Below are positions 16,102-24,838 of a stretch of DNA of 64,000 nucleotides, piece by piece. The DNA is from Actinomycetota bacterium (GTDB lineage: Bacteria; Actinomycetota; Coriobacteriia; Anaerosomatales; Anaerosomataceae): NCBI GenBank assembly GCA_009668945.1, contig SBEH01000002.1, positions 62,001-126,000 of the forward strand, in the 5' to 3' direction. Below the pieces are notes generated by a model. The model saw only the letters and a program-made list of their open reading frames with translations, made no database searches and had not been told where the DNA came from. The position numbers and the translations under genes were made by a program. Each line of letters opens with the position of its first letter. Position 1 is the first letter of the stretch.

Positions 16102-17442
16102 ATGATCGATCGCTACACACGCCCCGAGATGGGCGCCATCTGGGACCTCGAGAACAAGTTCGAGATCTGGAAGCGGATCGAGGTCCTCGCCTGCGAGGCG
16201 CAGGCCGAGCTCGGCGTGGTGCCTGACGAGGACGTGGCGATAATCCGCGAGCGCGCGGCCTTCGAGGTCGCCCGCATCGAGGAACTCGAGGCCACCCTCA
16301 ATCACGACGTGATCGCGTTCCTCACGAACATGGCCGAGCACATCGACGCGGGCGTGCCGGACGGGGATCCCAAGCCCTCTCGCTGGGTGCACTACGGGAT
16401 GACCAGCTCCGATCTCGGTGACACGGCTCTGTGCCTGCAGATGACGCAGGCGCAGGACATCATCATCGAGGATGTTCGCCGCCTCGGCCGAGTATGCCTG
16501 CGCCGCGCCGATGAGTTCCGCGACACGCTGTGTGTAGGTCGCACGCACGGCATCCACGCCGAGCCTATGTACTTCGGCATGAAGTGGGCCGCGTGGGCGC
16601 ATGCCTTGAAGCGTGCCGAGAGCCGGCTGGTCGCCACGCGTAAGTACTCGGCGGCGTGGGGCGCCATCTCCGGAGCCGTGGGCTCGTACTCCAACGTCGA
16701 TCCGTTCGTCGAGCAGTACGTGTGCGAGAAGCTCGGTCTCGCGCCCGATCCTGCGTCGCAGCAGGTTATTGCGCGGGACCGGCACGCGCATGTGCTCGCG
16801 GTGCTCGCCACCGTGGCCGCTACCGCGGAGTGGATCGCCACCGAGATTCGCGCGCTGCAGAAGAGCGACACGATCGAGGCGGAGGAGCCGTTCACCGCCG
16901 GCCAGAAGGGCTCGTCGGCGATGCCGCACAAGCGCAACCCGATCACCGCTGAGCGCGTGTGCGGGCTCGCACGCGTGGTGAAAGCCAACGCGCAGGTGGG
17001 CTTCGACAACGTGGCACTGTGGCACGAGCGCGACATCAGCCATTCGAGCGCTGAGCGTGTGGTGCTCCCCGACTCCTTCATCGCCACCGACTACCTGCTC
17101 GCGAAGCTCGAGTGGATCCTCGACGGCCTCGTGGTCTATCCCGAGGTCATGCTCGCGAACCTCGAGAAGACGCGCGGGCTCATCTACTCGTCGCGCGTGC
17201 TGCTGGCGCTCGTCGATGCCGGCATGAAGCGAGAGGACGCGTACCTCGTGGTGCAGCGCAACGCGATGGCGGTGTGGGACGATATCCAGCACGCGCGGAG
17301 CGGGCCGGGCTATCGCGAGCGGCTCGAGGCGGACACGGAGTGCACGCTCTCGGCCGCGCAGCTCGACGCGATCTTCGACCCGCGCGCGTTCCTCGCGCGC
17401 AGCGGCGTGGTGTTCGAGCGGCTGCACGCGGTCGAGTTCTAG
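16102..17442 (+). CDS. purB: Adenylosuccinate lyase
   Basis: The protein has 446 residues. The fumarase/aspartase-superfamily signature GSSAMPHKRNPITAE is present near residue 275, with the earlier HYGMTSSDLGDTA and VGRTHGIHAEP blocks carrying catalytic His residues. It cleaves SAICAR to AICAR plus fumarate and adenylosuccinate to AMP plus fumarate. The gene stands apart from the main purine blocks at 38.8-54.2 kb and is next to panD. A GGAGACGACTC stretch precedes ATG 16102. Confidence 0.97.
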   Translation: MIDRYTRPEMGAIWDLENKFEIWKRIEVLACEAQAELGVVPDEDVAIIRERAAFEVARIEELEATLNHDVIAFLTNMAEHIDAGVPDGDPKPSRWVHYGMTSSDLGDTALCLQMTQAQDIIIEDVRRLGRVCLRRADEFRDTLCVGRTHGIHAEPMYFGMKWAAWAHALKRAESRLVATRKYSAAWGAISGAVGSYSNVDPFVEQYVCEKLGLAPDPASQQVIARDRHAHVLAVLATVAATAEWIATEIRALQKSDTIEAEEPFTAGQKGSSAMPHKRNPITAERVCGLARVVKANAQVGFDNVALWHERDISHSSAERVVLPDSFIATDYLLAKLEWILDGLVVYPEVMLANLEKTRGLIYSSRVLLALVDAGMKREDAYLVVQRNAMAVWDDIQHARSGPGYRERLEADTECTLSAAQLDAIFDPRAFLARSGVVFERLHAVEF

Positions 17443-17586
17443 GCGCCGATCCACCGTTGTCGCGCCGCCCGTCGGCGGATGTGTTCACCGGCGCACAACA
17501 TGATGCCGGACGGCTCTAAACACCGTCCTCGGCGTACCCGATAGCACCTGTGTCGGATTCACTCCGGACACGAAGCCGAGGACACC

Positions 17587-18273
17587 ATGCGCGCCGTCGA
17601 ACTGATGCTTGCCGATATCCGCTCCGACTACCAGACAGATTCCGACCTGACTCGCGTGCTGCTCAACGCGACGTCGTGGTTCGAGGCAAGTCTGGCCGTC
17701 GGTCTGCTTGCCGAGTCGATGCCGGCCAGGTCGATCGTCGGCTTCGCGAACGTGCGGGAGGCGATCAAGGAGCTGCCGCGCTGCCCGATGCCGATGCACG
17801 TCGACCTCGAGAGCCTGGCACGTATCTGGAATCTCGAGCGCGAGGACATGGCGTGGTCCAGGTCCTTCGACGGCCCCGCGGGCGACTACAGCATCGCCTT
17901 GCTGGGAGAGGGCAACTTCCTCTATGACGTCGTGATCCGCGCGGGCGGTCGCACGCTGATGCTGATGCCGGGGAATCGTGCGGAGGACTTCATCAACCCC
18001 GAAGTCATCGATCTTGTGATGGAGTACCCGGAGATACTGGGCAGCCTCGTCGATCTCACCACGGCGATGAGCCTCCCGTTTTATCCGATGTTCTACATGT
18101 CGCTGGAGGACTGGCAGCAGGAGTACGCGACCGCGGTCTTCAACGAAGTCATCGCAGGCTTCGACCGCAAGAGGCATGAGCTGCCGGCGTCAGTGCTACC
18201 GAAGCCCGAGCCGAAGCCCCGCTCGCGCAAGCCCCGCTCGCGCAAGAAGAAGGCGGCGCCCGCGGCGGCATAG
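17587..18273 (+). CDS. Uncharacterised protein with a basic repeat tail
   Basis: The protein has 228 residues and I do not recognise its family. The body (about 1-195) looks globular and soluble, with mixed helix and strand and Asp/Glu-rich segments such as ARIWNLEREDMAWSRSF. Residues 205-222 form a very basic, Pro-rich tail with a short tandem repeat (KPRSR twice, then KKK), likely nucleic-acid or membrane binding and unstructured. It is monocistronic between purB and the NrtR-type operon. The ATG at 17587 follows CGAGGACACC. Confidence 0.65.
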   Translation: MRAVELMLADIRSDYQTDSDLTRVLLNATSWFEASLAVGLLAESMPARSIVGFANVREAIKELPRCPMPMHVDLESLARIWNLEREDMAWSRSFDGPAGDYSIALLGEGNFLYDVVIRAGGRTLMLMPGNRAEDFINPEVIDLVMEYPEILGSLVDLTTAMSLPFYPMFYMSLEDWQQEYATAVFNEVIAGFDRKRHELPASVLPKPEPKPRSRKPRSRKKKAAPAAA

Positions 18274-18360
18274 GGTAGGCGGCTCGACTTACGTGGAGCG
18301 GCGGGGCAGGGCCTCGCCGCTTCGCTTGTCCGGACTTGATCCAGTCTTCGGTTCATGGTG

Positions 18361-18402
18361 TTGACTTATCGGCATAGGGCATATATGCTAGGTGCAGATA
18401 AG
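18361..18402 (+). promoter_or_regulatory. Promoter and putative operator of the nrtR-SPFH-NADK operon
   Basis: TTGACT (18361-18366) and TATGCT (18384-18389) are spaced exactly 17 bp, the best promoter in the window. A perfect palindrome GCATATATGC (18379-18388) covers the -10, and flanking arms CTTATC (18365-18370) and GATAAG (18397-18402) form a wider inverted repeat. This fits autoregulation by the Nudix regulator. Confidence 0.7.
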
Positions 18403-18413
18403 GGAGGCAAACC

Positions 18414-19145
18414 ATGAATGACCGGACACACGGGGCAACCGACAGTGAGTTCCTCGCCAACTACGACCCTGCCGAGTTCGAACGGCCGTCGGTGGCGGTG
18501 GACGTGGCACTGCTCACCGTAGCGGATGGCGTGCTGCGCGTGCTGCTAGTGGAGCGCGAGGAGCCGCCGCAGGCCGGCCGGTGGGCGCTTCCGGGCACGT
18601 TCGTGCGGATGGACGAGTCGCTCGAGGACGCGGCCCGTCGGGCGCTCGCGACCAAGGCGCACGCGGCCGACGTCTTCCTAGAGCAGCTGTACACCTTCGG
18701 CGCACCCGAGCGCGATCCACGCACGCGCGTCCTGAGCGTGGCGTACTACGCCCTCGTAGACGCCGGACGGCTTGCGCACGCCGATCTTCGCCGCATCCGC
18801 GTGCCGTGGGAAGGCGAAGACGGCGGGCCGGTCGAGGTTGTTGCCACCGACGGCGAGGCGCTGTCGCTCGCGTTCGACCACGCCGAGATCCTCGGCGTGG
18901 TCGTCAAGCGCCTGCGCGGCAAACTCGACTACTCGCCGATCGGCTTTCAGCTCCTGCCCGAGTGCTTCACGCTGCGGCAGCTCCAGGACGTGCACGAGAC
19001 CATCCTCGGTCGGCCGCTCAACAAGGACTCGTTCCGTCGCCGGATGCTCGCCTCCGGCCAACTCGAAGCGACCGGCCAGCGCGAGGACGAGGTCGAACAC
19101 CGGCCCGCGGAACTCTACCGTTTCGTGCACCGGTCGGCCGTCTAG
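18414..19145 (+). CDS. NrtR-type Nudix-domain transcriptional regulator
   Basis: The 243-residue protein has a Nudix fold (residues about 25-165) followed by a winged-helix domain (FTLRQLQDVHETILGRPLNKDSFRRRM). The Nudix box is degenerate: GTFVRMDESLEDAARRALAT keeps the first Gly and Glu but lacks the catalytic REXXEE glutamates. In NrtR regulators this marks loss of hydrolase activity and use of the domain to sense ADP-ribose or related NAD metabolites. A strong AAGGGAGG site precedes ATG 18414, just after a palindrome-containing promoter. It probably controls its own operon with the SPFH and NAD kinase-like genes. Confidence 0.88.
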   Translation: MNDRTHGATDSEFLANYDPAEFERPSVAVDVALLTVADGVLRVLLVEREEPPQAGRWALPGTFVRMDESLEDAARRALATKAHAADVFLEQLYTFGAPERDPRTRVLSVAYYALVDAGRLAHADLRRIRVPWEGEDGGPVEVVATDGEALSLAFDHAEILGVVVKRLRGKLDYSPIGFQLLPECFTLRQLQDVHETILGRPLNKDSFRRRMLASGQLEATGQREDEVEHRPAELYRFVHRSAV

Positions 19146-19157
19146 CACACACCGCCT

Positions 19158-19175
19158 GCGGCGGAGAACCGCCGC
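19158..19175 (+). other. Intergenic hairpin between nrtR-like and SPFH genes
   Basis: GCGGCGG (19158-19164) and CCGCCGC (19169-19175) form a perfect 7-bp stem with an AGAA tetraloop. No T-run follows, so it may be an attenuator or an mRNA-stability element inside the operon. Confidence 0.4.
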
Positions 19176-19222
19176 CGGCTTCGGCGACCGCGAAGGCTGC
19201 CGACGAGGAGAGGAGAAGGACG

Positions 19223-20272
19223 ATGGCTGAGATCAAGCACTACCCGGTGGTGAAGCACCTGCGCTCGGAGCCGTCGATGCACGTGGTGCGTTACCGAAAT
19301 GGCGCGGCCGTCGAAAGCGGTCGCGGGCTCGCGTTCTGGTTCCACCCGCTCTCAGCGGCCGTCGCCGAGATCCCGATGGACGACCGCGAACTCACGATGC
19401 AGATCCGCGGCATCACGCTCGACTTCCAGGAGGTGTTCGTCCAGGGAGTAGTGACCTGGCGGGTGGTCGATGCCGAGGCGCTCGCCTCACGCGTGGACTT
19501 CCACGTCGACATGATGAGCGGCCGCTGGACTAGCGAGCCGCTGGAGCAGGTCTCGGGGCTGCTCACTCGCATGGGCCAGGAGGTCGCGCTGGCGTGGATC
19601 GCCGAGCGCCCGCTCGAGAACGTGCTCGCCGAGGGCGTGGGCGCGCTTCGCAGCCGCATCGCCGAGGGTCTTGCCGCAGAGCGGAGCATCGGCGAGATGG
19701 GGATTGCGGTCGTCACCGTCCGCGTGGCGTCCGTCCGCCCGACCTCGGAGGTCGAGAAGGCGCTGCAGACGCCGGTGCGGGAGGCGATCCAGACCGACGC
19801 CGACCGGGCGCTCTTCCAGCGCCGTGCGCTTGCTGTCGAGAAGGAGCGATCGATCGCCGAGGCCGAGATGCAGAACCGCATCGAGCTCTCCAAGCGGGAA
19901 GAGCTGCTGCTGGGGCAGCAGGGCGCAAACGCGAAGCTGCAGGCACGCGAGGAGGCCGAGGCCGCACGCATCCGGATGGAGTCGGACGCCGAGGCGACCG
20001 GCATCAGTGCCCGGGCCGAAGCGGAGCGCGCGCGTGTGAGCGCCGAGGCGGAGGCCGAAGGCCTGCGGCTGGTGGAGATGGCGCGGGCCGAAGCCGAGCA
20101 GGCGATGATGGACGTGTACCGCGACTTGCCGCCCGAGGTGCTCACCGGCCTTGCCGCGCGCGACTTCGCGAGCAAGCTGCAGCGCATCGAGCACCTCAAC
20201 ATAGCGCCCGACATGCTCGGGCAGCTCGTGGGCGACTTCATCGGCGCGGCAACCAGGCGGTTGGAGGCGTGA
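19223..20272 (+). CDS. SPFH/Band 7 domain protein
   Basis: The protein has 349 residues. The SPFH domain (about residues 10-215) is followed by a long Ala/Glu-rich coiled coil (AREEAEAARIRMESDAEATG, AEAERARVSAEAEAEGLR; about 215-300) and a C-terminal helical cap, a stomatin/flotillin-like layout without an obvious N-terminal membrane anchor. ATG 19223 has AGGAGAAGGA upstream. SPFH proteins form ring-like cages or membrane scaffolds. Here it lies between an NAD-metabolite sensor and an NAD kinase-like protein, separated by 77 bp and 3 bp. A stress scaffold tied to NAD status is inferred. Confidence 0.88.
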   Translation: MAEIKHYPVVKHLRSEPSMHVVRYRNGAAVESGRGLAFWFHPLSAAVAEIPMDDRELTMQIRGITLDFQEVFVQGVVTWRVVDAEALASRVDFHVDMMSGRWTSEPLEQVSGLLTRMGQEVALAWIAERPLENVLAEGVGALRSRIAEGLAAERSIGEMGIAVVTVRVASVRPTSEVEKALQTPVREAIQTDADRALFQRRALAVEKERSIAEAEMQNRIELSKREELLLGQQGANAKLQAREEAEAARIRMESDAEATGISARAEAERARVSAEAEAEGLRLVEMARAEAEQAMMDVYRDLPPEVLTGLAARDFASKLQRIEHLNIAPDMLGQLVGDFIGAATRRLEA

Positions 20273-20275
20273 GCC

Positions 20276-21169
20276 GTGAACGCGCAGCCGAGAGTCGTGC
20301 TCGTCACGCGGCCCACGCCGTACGAGATGCTGCTGGCGCGCCACGCCACGCGGGAGCAGGCTCGGTTCTTCCTCGCCAGCCGCGGGCAGGCGATCGAAGC
20401 GCTCGAGGGTGAGCACGAGCGCTTCGACGCCGCGCGGCGGTGCGTGCTTGGTGCCGTGCCTATCGCGTGGCGCTCGGCGCGGGTCGCGCGCGACGATCTG
20501 GACCGCTTCCTTTTCGAGCCCGATGACGTGGTGGTGGCGCTCGGCCCCGACGGACTGGTAGCGAACGTCGCGAAGTACCTGAGCGGGCAGATCGTCATCG
20601 GTCTGAACCCGGAGCCGGAGTCGTATCCGGGTGTGCTCGTGCGTCACGACCCGGCGGATGCAGGCGAGTTGCTCGCTGCGTCCGTGGATCCGGGCGTTGC
20701 GGTAGATGAGCGCACGCTTGCCGAGTGCCGGCTCGACGATGGCCAGCGGCTGCTGGCGCTCAACGAGGTCTTCGTCGGACATGAGTCGCACCAGACGGCG
20801 CGGTACCGCCTCGAGGTCGACGGCCGGACCGAGCGGCAGATGTCGAGCGGGATGATCGTCACGACTGGGACCGGCGCGACGGGGTGGGCGTCGTCGATAT
20901 GCCGCGGACTTCAGGAGCCGCCGCATCTGCCCGCGCCCGCCGAGCCCGCACTGTCGTTCCTCGTGCGCGAGCCGTTCGCGAGCCCGACTAGCGAGGTGCG
21001 GTTCACGACCGGCGGACTGCCGGCCGGCTCCGCACTCGGTGTGACCTCGGAGATGGACTCGGGCGGCGTCGTCTTCGGCGACGGCATCGAGAGCGACCGC
21101 ATCGCGTTCGGGTACGGCATGCGTGCCGAGGTGCGCGTAGCCGACGAGCGTCTACGCCTGCTGGCGTAG
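20276..21169 (+). CDS. NAD kinase-like protein with altered glycine motif
   Basis: The 297-residue protein resembles the ATP-NAD kinase/diacylglycerol kinase fold. The usual GGDG motif is replaced by ALGPDGLVANVAKYL near residue 90 (Gly-Pro-Asp-Gly, so the Asp stays). The following blocks resemble the family: LNEVFVGHESHQTARY, the nucleotide-binding SSGMIVTTGTGATGW, and an SEMDSGGVVFGDGIE segment. It begins at GTG 20276, three bases after the SPFH stop. Because the second Gly is changed, activity as an NAD kinase is uncertain, and it may bind NAD(P) or another nucleotide instead. The genome presumably has a separate housekeeping NadK. Confidence 0.8.
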   Translation: MNAQPRVVLVTRPTPYEMLLARHATREQARFFLASRGQAIEALEGEHERFDAARRCVLGAVPIAWRSARVARDDLDRFLFEPDDVVVALGPDGLVANVAKYLSGQIVIGLNPEPESYPGVLVRHDPADAGELLAASVDPGVAVDERTLAECRLDDGQRLLALNEVFVGHESHQTARYRLEVDGRTERQMSSGMIVTTGTGATGWASSICRGLQEPPHLPAPAEPALSFLVREPFASPTSEVRFTTGGLPAGSALGVTSEMDSGGVVFGDGIESDRIAFGYGMRAEVRVADERLRLLA

Positions 21170-21183
21170 GTCGAGTCGCCGGC

Positions 21184-23253
21184 TCAGACCCCGGGGTTCC
21201 ACCGCCGCAACAGCTGCGCGTTGAGCGCGACGATGACGGTGCTCGCCGACATGAAGACCGCGCCGATGGCCGGCGAGAGCACCAGACCCTGGGAGGCGAG
21301 CACTCCTGCAGCGAGCGGGATTGCGACGATGTTGTACCCGGCCGCCCACCAGAGGTTCTGCAGCATCTTCCGGTACGTGGCGCGCGATAGGGACACGATC
21401 GCCGGCACGTCGCGCGGGTCGGAGCGCACCAGCACGATGTCCCCGGACTCGACGGCGACCTCGGTCCCCGCGCCGATAGCGATACCGACGTTCGCGGTCA
21501 CGAGCGCCGGCGCGTCGTTCACGCCATCGCCTACCATCGCCACGCGTTTGCCTTCGGCCTGTAGCTTCTCGATCTCGGCCGCCTTGCCTTCGGGCAGCAC
21601 CTCGGCGAGCACGCGGTCGATGCCGATCTGCGCGGCTACTGCGCGTGCGACCGCGGCCGAGTCGCCGGTGAGCATCGCTACCTCAACGCCATCCGCGTGC
21701 AGACGGTCGACAGCCTCCCGTGACTCGGGGCGCACCGCATCGGCGATCGCGAGCACAGCCGTCACCGCACCGTCGACGATCACGTAGACGGCGGTCTGCC
21801 CGGCCTCGGCCGAGCGTGCAGTTCCTTCGGCGAGGGAGGGCGGGACCACGAGTTCTAGCGCCGAGAGCAGGGCCGGTCCGCCGACCTCCACGCGCAGGCC
21901 GTCCACTCGGGCCCGCACCCCGCGTCCCGGAATCGCCTCGAATGCATTCGCGATCGGCAGCGGCTCGCCTTCGGCCTCCGCGTGCGCAACGATCGCCCGC
22001 GCGACCGGATGCTCCGAGTCGCGCTCGACGGCTGCAGCGAGGCGCACCGCATCGGCGAGCGGCATGGACGGGACGCCTTCCGCGCTCACGACGCGCTGCT
22101 CGGCGAGTGTCAGCGTGCCGGTCTTGTCGAACACGACGGTGTCGAGCAGGCGCGCCTCCTCGAGACCGCGCCGGTCGCGCACGAGCAGCCCGTGCCGCGC
22201 GCCGAGCGTGGTCGAGATCGCGATGACGAGCGGGACGGCGAGACCCAGGGCGTGCGGGCAGGCTATGACGAGGACGGTGACGACGCGCCCCGTGATCCAC
22301 GTCCACGGCGCACCGGCGAGCACCCATCCGACGCCGGTGAGCACTGCCGAGCCTATCGCGGCGAAGGTGAGGAGCCGCGCCGCACGATCGGCGAGGTCCT
22401 GAGCACGCGAGCGCGAGGCCTGTGCGCTCGCCACCAGGCGCATGATCCCCGCGAGCGCTGTGGCGTCGCCCGTGCGCGTGACGCGCACGCGCAGCGATCC
22501 TGCGCCGTTGATGGTTCCGGCGATGACCGCGTCGCCAGGCGCCTTGCCCACGGGTCGCGATTCGCCGGTGATCATCGACTCGTCGAGCGTGCTCGAACCT
22601 TCGGCGACCTCGCCGTCGGCGGGCACCCGCGCTCCCGGACGCACGAGCAGCAGGTCACCTTCGGCCAGCGCGGAGACGGGCACGTCCTCGGCGGAGCCGT
22701 CGAAGGCGAGCCGCACGGCCTTGTCCGGCAGCAGCTTGGCGAGCTCCTTGAGAGCGCCGCTCGCCTGCGAGATCGAGCGCATCTCGATCCAGTGGCCGAG
22801 CAACATGATCGTCACCAGCGTGGCGAGTTCCCACCAGAGGTCCTCGCCCGGAACGCCGGATGTGACGGCGACGCTGAACCCGAACGCCACGCTGATGGCG
22901 AGCGAGATGAGCGTCATCATGCCGGGGAGCCGTTCGCGGAGCTCGCGGACAGCGCCCCTGAGGAACGGCCGGCCGCCGTAGAGGAAGACCGCGGTGCCGA
23001 GGAGGGCAGGCACGAAGCGCGAGCCGGGGAACTCCGGGGCGCGGAAGCCGAGCAGCATCTGGACCATCGGGGACCAGACGGTCGTCGGGATGCTCAGTGC
23101 GAGCGCGAGCCAGAAACGGTCGCGGAACATGGCGGCGTTGTGGCCCTCGTGGCGGTCGTGGGCGGCCGGCGCGGTGACTACTGCGTGCCCGGCATGCGCG
23201 CTGTGCCCGTCGCCAGCCGTTGTGTGCTGATCGTGTGCTCCGCGGCTATCCAC
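21184..23253 (-). CDS. copB: CopB-type P1B heavy-metal ATPase
   Basis: The protein has 689 residues. Its N-terminus is His-rich (DQHTTAGDGHSAHAGH and AAHDRHEGHN), typical of CopB-type pumps. The metal-site helix reads VIACPHALGLAVPL (CPH, the P1B-3 signature), then DKTGTLT, the SEHPVARAI His-Pro motif and MVGDGVNDAPAL. It exports copper or silver across the membrane. The start is GTG 23253, 17 bp after the flavodoxin stop; the longer upstream frame overlaps that gene and was not used. The N-terminal metal-binding MxCxxC domain of CopA is absent. Confidence 0.93.
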   Translation of the reverse strand: MDSRGAHDQHTTAGDGHSAHAGHAVVTAPAAHDRHEGHNAAMFRDRFWLALALSIPTTVWSPMVQMLLGFRAPEFPGSRFVPALLGTAVFLYGGRPFLRGAVRELRERLPGMMTLISLAISVAFGFSVAVTSGVPGEDLWWELATLVTIMLLGHWIEMRSISQASGALKELAKLLPDKAVRLAFDGSAEDVPVSALAEGDLLLVRPGARVPADGEVAEGSSTLDESMITGESRPVGKAPGDAVIAGTINGAGSLRVRVTRTGDATALAGIMRLVASAQASRSRAQDLADRAARLLTFAAIGSAVLTGVGWVLAGAPWTWITGRVVTVLVIACPHALGLAVPLVIAISTTLGARHGLLVRDRRGLEEARLLDTVVFDKTGTLTLAEQRVVSAEGVPSMPLADAVRLAAAVERDSEHPVARAIVAHAEAEGEPLPIANAFEAIPGRGVRARVDGLRVEVGGPALLSALELVVPPSLAEGTARSAEAGQTAVYVIVDGAVTAVLAIADAVRPESREAVDRLHADGVEVAMLTGDSAAVARAVAAQIGIDRVLAEVLPEGKAAEIEKLQAEGKRVAMVGDGVNDAPALVTANVGIAIGAGTEVAVESGDIVLVRSDPRDVPAIVSLSRATYRKMLQNLWWAAGYNIVAIPLAAGVLASQGLVLSPAIGAVFMSASTVIVALNAQLLRRWNPGV

Positions 23254-23270
23254 CGTCCGGTCCCCGTCCG

Positions 23271-23756
23271 CTATCCTGCGAGCGTCACACCCCACTGGCG
23301 TGCGCGTTCGATTTCGCCGTCCTTGAGCGGGCCGTACCGGCCGGCGACCAGGAAGCGCTCGCGCGGTGCCGCCTCGGTGTATCCCGCGCCCGTGAGGGCA
23401 GCCGTCATCGCCTTGTGTGCGCCACTCGGCGACCATCCGAGACCGGTCTCGAAGACCGCGAACCGCCCCTCGCCCTTGGGCAGCGCCTCCAGCCACGAGC
23501 GCATGGAGGGGTGCGATAGGTCAGCAGGAGTCGGCGCCTTGCGCTCCCGGGCGAGCTGGGCGCGTCCCGCTTCCTGCACGAGCGAGAAGCCGATGATCGG
23601 TGCGCCGACGACCACGAGGTCGGCCTCGGCCAACGCTTCGTCAGTAGCCTGGTCGGTGGTGAGCGCGCGTGCATCAGACCCGAGACCTTCGGCGATGGCC
23701 CGCGCCACCTTGGTGGTGTTACCCCAGAACGACTCGTACACCACGATCGCGCTCAT
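23271..23756 (-). CDS. Flavodoxin family protein
   Basis: The protein has 161 residues. The FMN phosphate loop is SFWGNTTKVARAIAEGL, where SFWGNT corresponds to the TxTGNT loop. The isoalloxazine-contact segment ADLVVVGAPIIGFSL follows, and FETGLGWSPSGAHK and RYGPLKDGE are later conserved stretches. The start ATG 23756 is preceded by GAAGGGCGAGAG. Being upstream of the copper ATPase, it is probably cotranscribed. It could carry electrons or have an unrelated redox role. Confidence 0.85.
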   Translation of the reverse strand: MSAIVVYESFWGNTTKVARAIAEGLGSDARALTTDQATDEALAEADLVVVGAPIIGFSLVQEAGRAQLARERKAPTPADLSHPSMRSWLEALPKGEGRFAVFETGLGWSPSGAHKAMTAALTGAGYTEAAPRERFLVAGRYGPLKDGEIERARQWGVTLAG

Positions 23757-23870
23757 CTCTCGCCCTTCGATTCGGCGCCGGCGGATCCGGTGCAGCTCGC
23801 GCCGTCCAGTCCATGATGCCCCACTCGGCGGTCCAGAGTGCAAGGAGAGGCGCAGGTCCCGTGACGAGCG

Positions 23871-23906
23871 CCGCGCATGGGGGACGATCCGCGCATGGGG
23901 GACAAT
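23871..23906 (+). repeat. 18-bp tandem duplication
   Basis: Two adjacent copies of an 18-bp unit (23871-23888 and 23889-23906) beginning CCGCGCATGGGGGAC differ at one base (GAT versus AAT). They lie about 30 bp upstream of the 299-residue membrane-protein gene, in its probable promoter region, so copy number could affect its expression. Confidence 0.8.
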
Positions 23907-23938
23907 AGACTCTATGAGGCTGGTCGGAAGGGGTTCTC

Positions 23939-24838
23939 ATGTTCATCGGGATCGCAATCGCAGTAGGCGCACTGGCGGGGCTGATCGCGCTGGGAGTGTT
24001 CATCGCGAAAGGGGGCGGTCGGCTCACGTGGTTGTGGCTGGCGCTCCTCGCGTCTGCCGTGATCGTCGCGATGCAGTTCTGGAGCATCGCCGGCATCTAC
24101 TTCCACATGCCGTTCGGGTGGATCCTCGCCCTGGTCTCGGCCGTGCTCGTCGTGGTCGCGCTCTTCGTGCTGGTGGGCAAGAGCCTTGCGTGGCATCGCT
24201 TGCGGGTGGTTGCGACAGTCGGACTCGTGTTCCTGACATTCGTGCTCAGTACGGTTGCTCTGATAGCCCTACCTGTCGGCGAGCTGTACGAGCCGATCTT
24301 CGAAGCGCGGGGCGGGCAGATCGCCAAAGACGCCGGATTCGATGCGCTCTATCCGGAGGGCTACCAGCTCAAGCTCGACTACCTGCCGATCGATGCGATT
24401 CGTATAGATGGGTCGGTCGAGGGCCTGATCGCGCAGTACGAGGGATTCAACGTTCAGGAGCGCAAGGCCGCGGACGATGTGTCGATCGCCTATTTCAAGG
24501 GACTGTTGGCGTCCGGCGAGGATCCGCTCGGCTATGGAGGAGCGATACCAGCCGACGTCACGACCGAGGAACTCTCCGTGGAAGGCGAACCGGCGTTCGG
24601 AATTGAGTACGTTCTGGGCGCGTCGGGCAAACCGGGATCCGAAAGCGATCCTTCGGGCAAGCAGTCCACCACGCGCCTCCTCGGCTTCAGCACGGGTGGC
24701 GTGGAAGTGCTCATCTTCTCCGAAGGCCGGATGGAGTACCGGGGCGGCACCAGGGAGAACGAGCGGCACGAGTGGGTGGAGCCGATGAGCTTCGACGAGC
24801 TCGTGGCGGTAGCCGAATCGCTTCGGCCGCTCGAGTAG
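23939..24838 (+). CDS. Membrane protein with extracytoplasmic domain, uncharacterised
   Basis: The protein has 299 residues. Four hydrophobic segments lie in the first 120 residues (about 2-23, 30-52, 58-80 and 88-112), followed by a 185-residue globular domain expected outside the cell. That domain contains DAGFDALYPEGYQLKLDYLP and IEYVLGASGKPGSESDPSG, and has the look of DUF4367-like or carboxypeptidase-like beta-rich folds. I do not recognise a family. The ATG follows GGAAGGGGTTCTC. It converges with dusB, whose stop is one base away. Confidence 0.7.
   Translation: MFIGIAIAVGALAGLIALGVFIAKGGGRLTWLWLALLASAVIVAMQFWSIAGIYFHMPFGWILALVSAVLVVVALFVLVGKSLAWHRLRVVATVGLVFLTFVLSTVALIALPVGELYEPIFEARGGQIAKDAGFDALYPEGYQLKLDYLPIDAIRIDGSVEGLIAQYEGFNVQERKAADDVSIAYFKGLLASGEDPLGYGGAIPADVTTEELSVEGEPAFGIEYVLGASGKPGSESDPSGKQSTTRLLGFSTGGVEVLIFSEGRMEYRGGTRENERHEWVEPMSFDELVAVAESLRPLE

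Noticed and set aside
15901-17454. Very long frame extending panD antisense through purB
   Set aside because: It is a shadow of purB; panD is complete from GTG 15900.
17460-17480. CCGCC/GGCGG hairpin after purB as a terminator
   Set aside because: The stem is only five base pairs with no T-run.
19291-20926. Two long minus-strand frames across the SPFH and NAD kinase-like genes
   Set aside because: Their translations are repetitive antisense images of the Ala/Glu-rich coiled coil, and no start signals were found.
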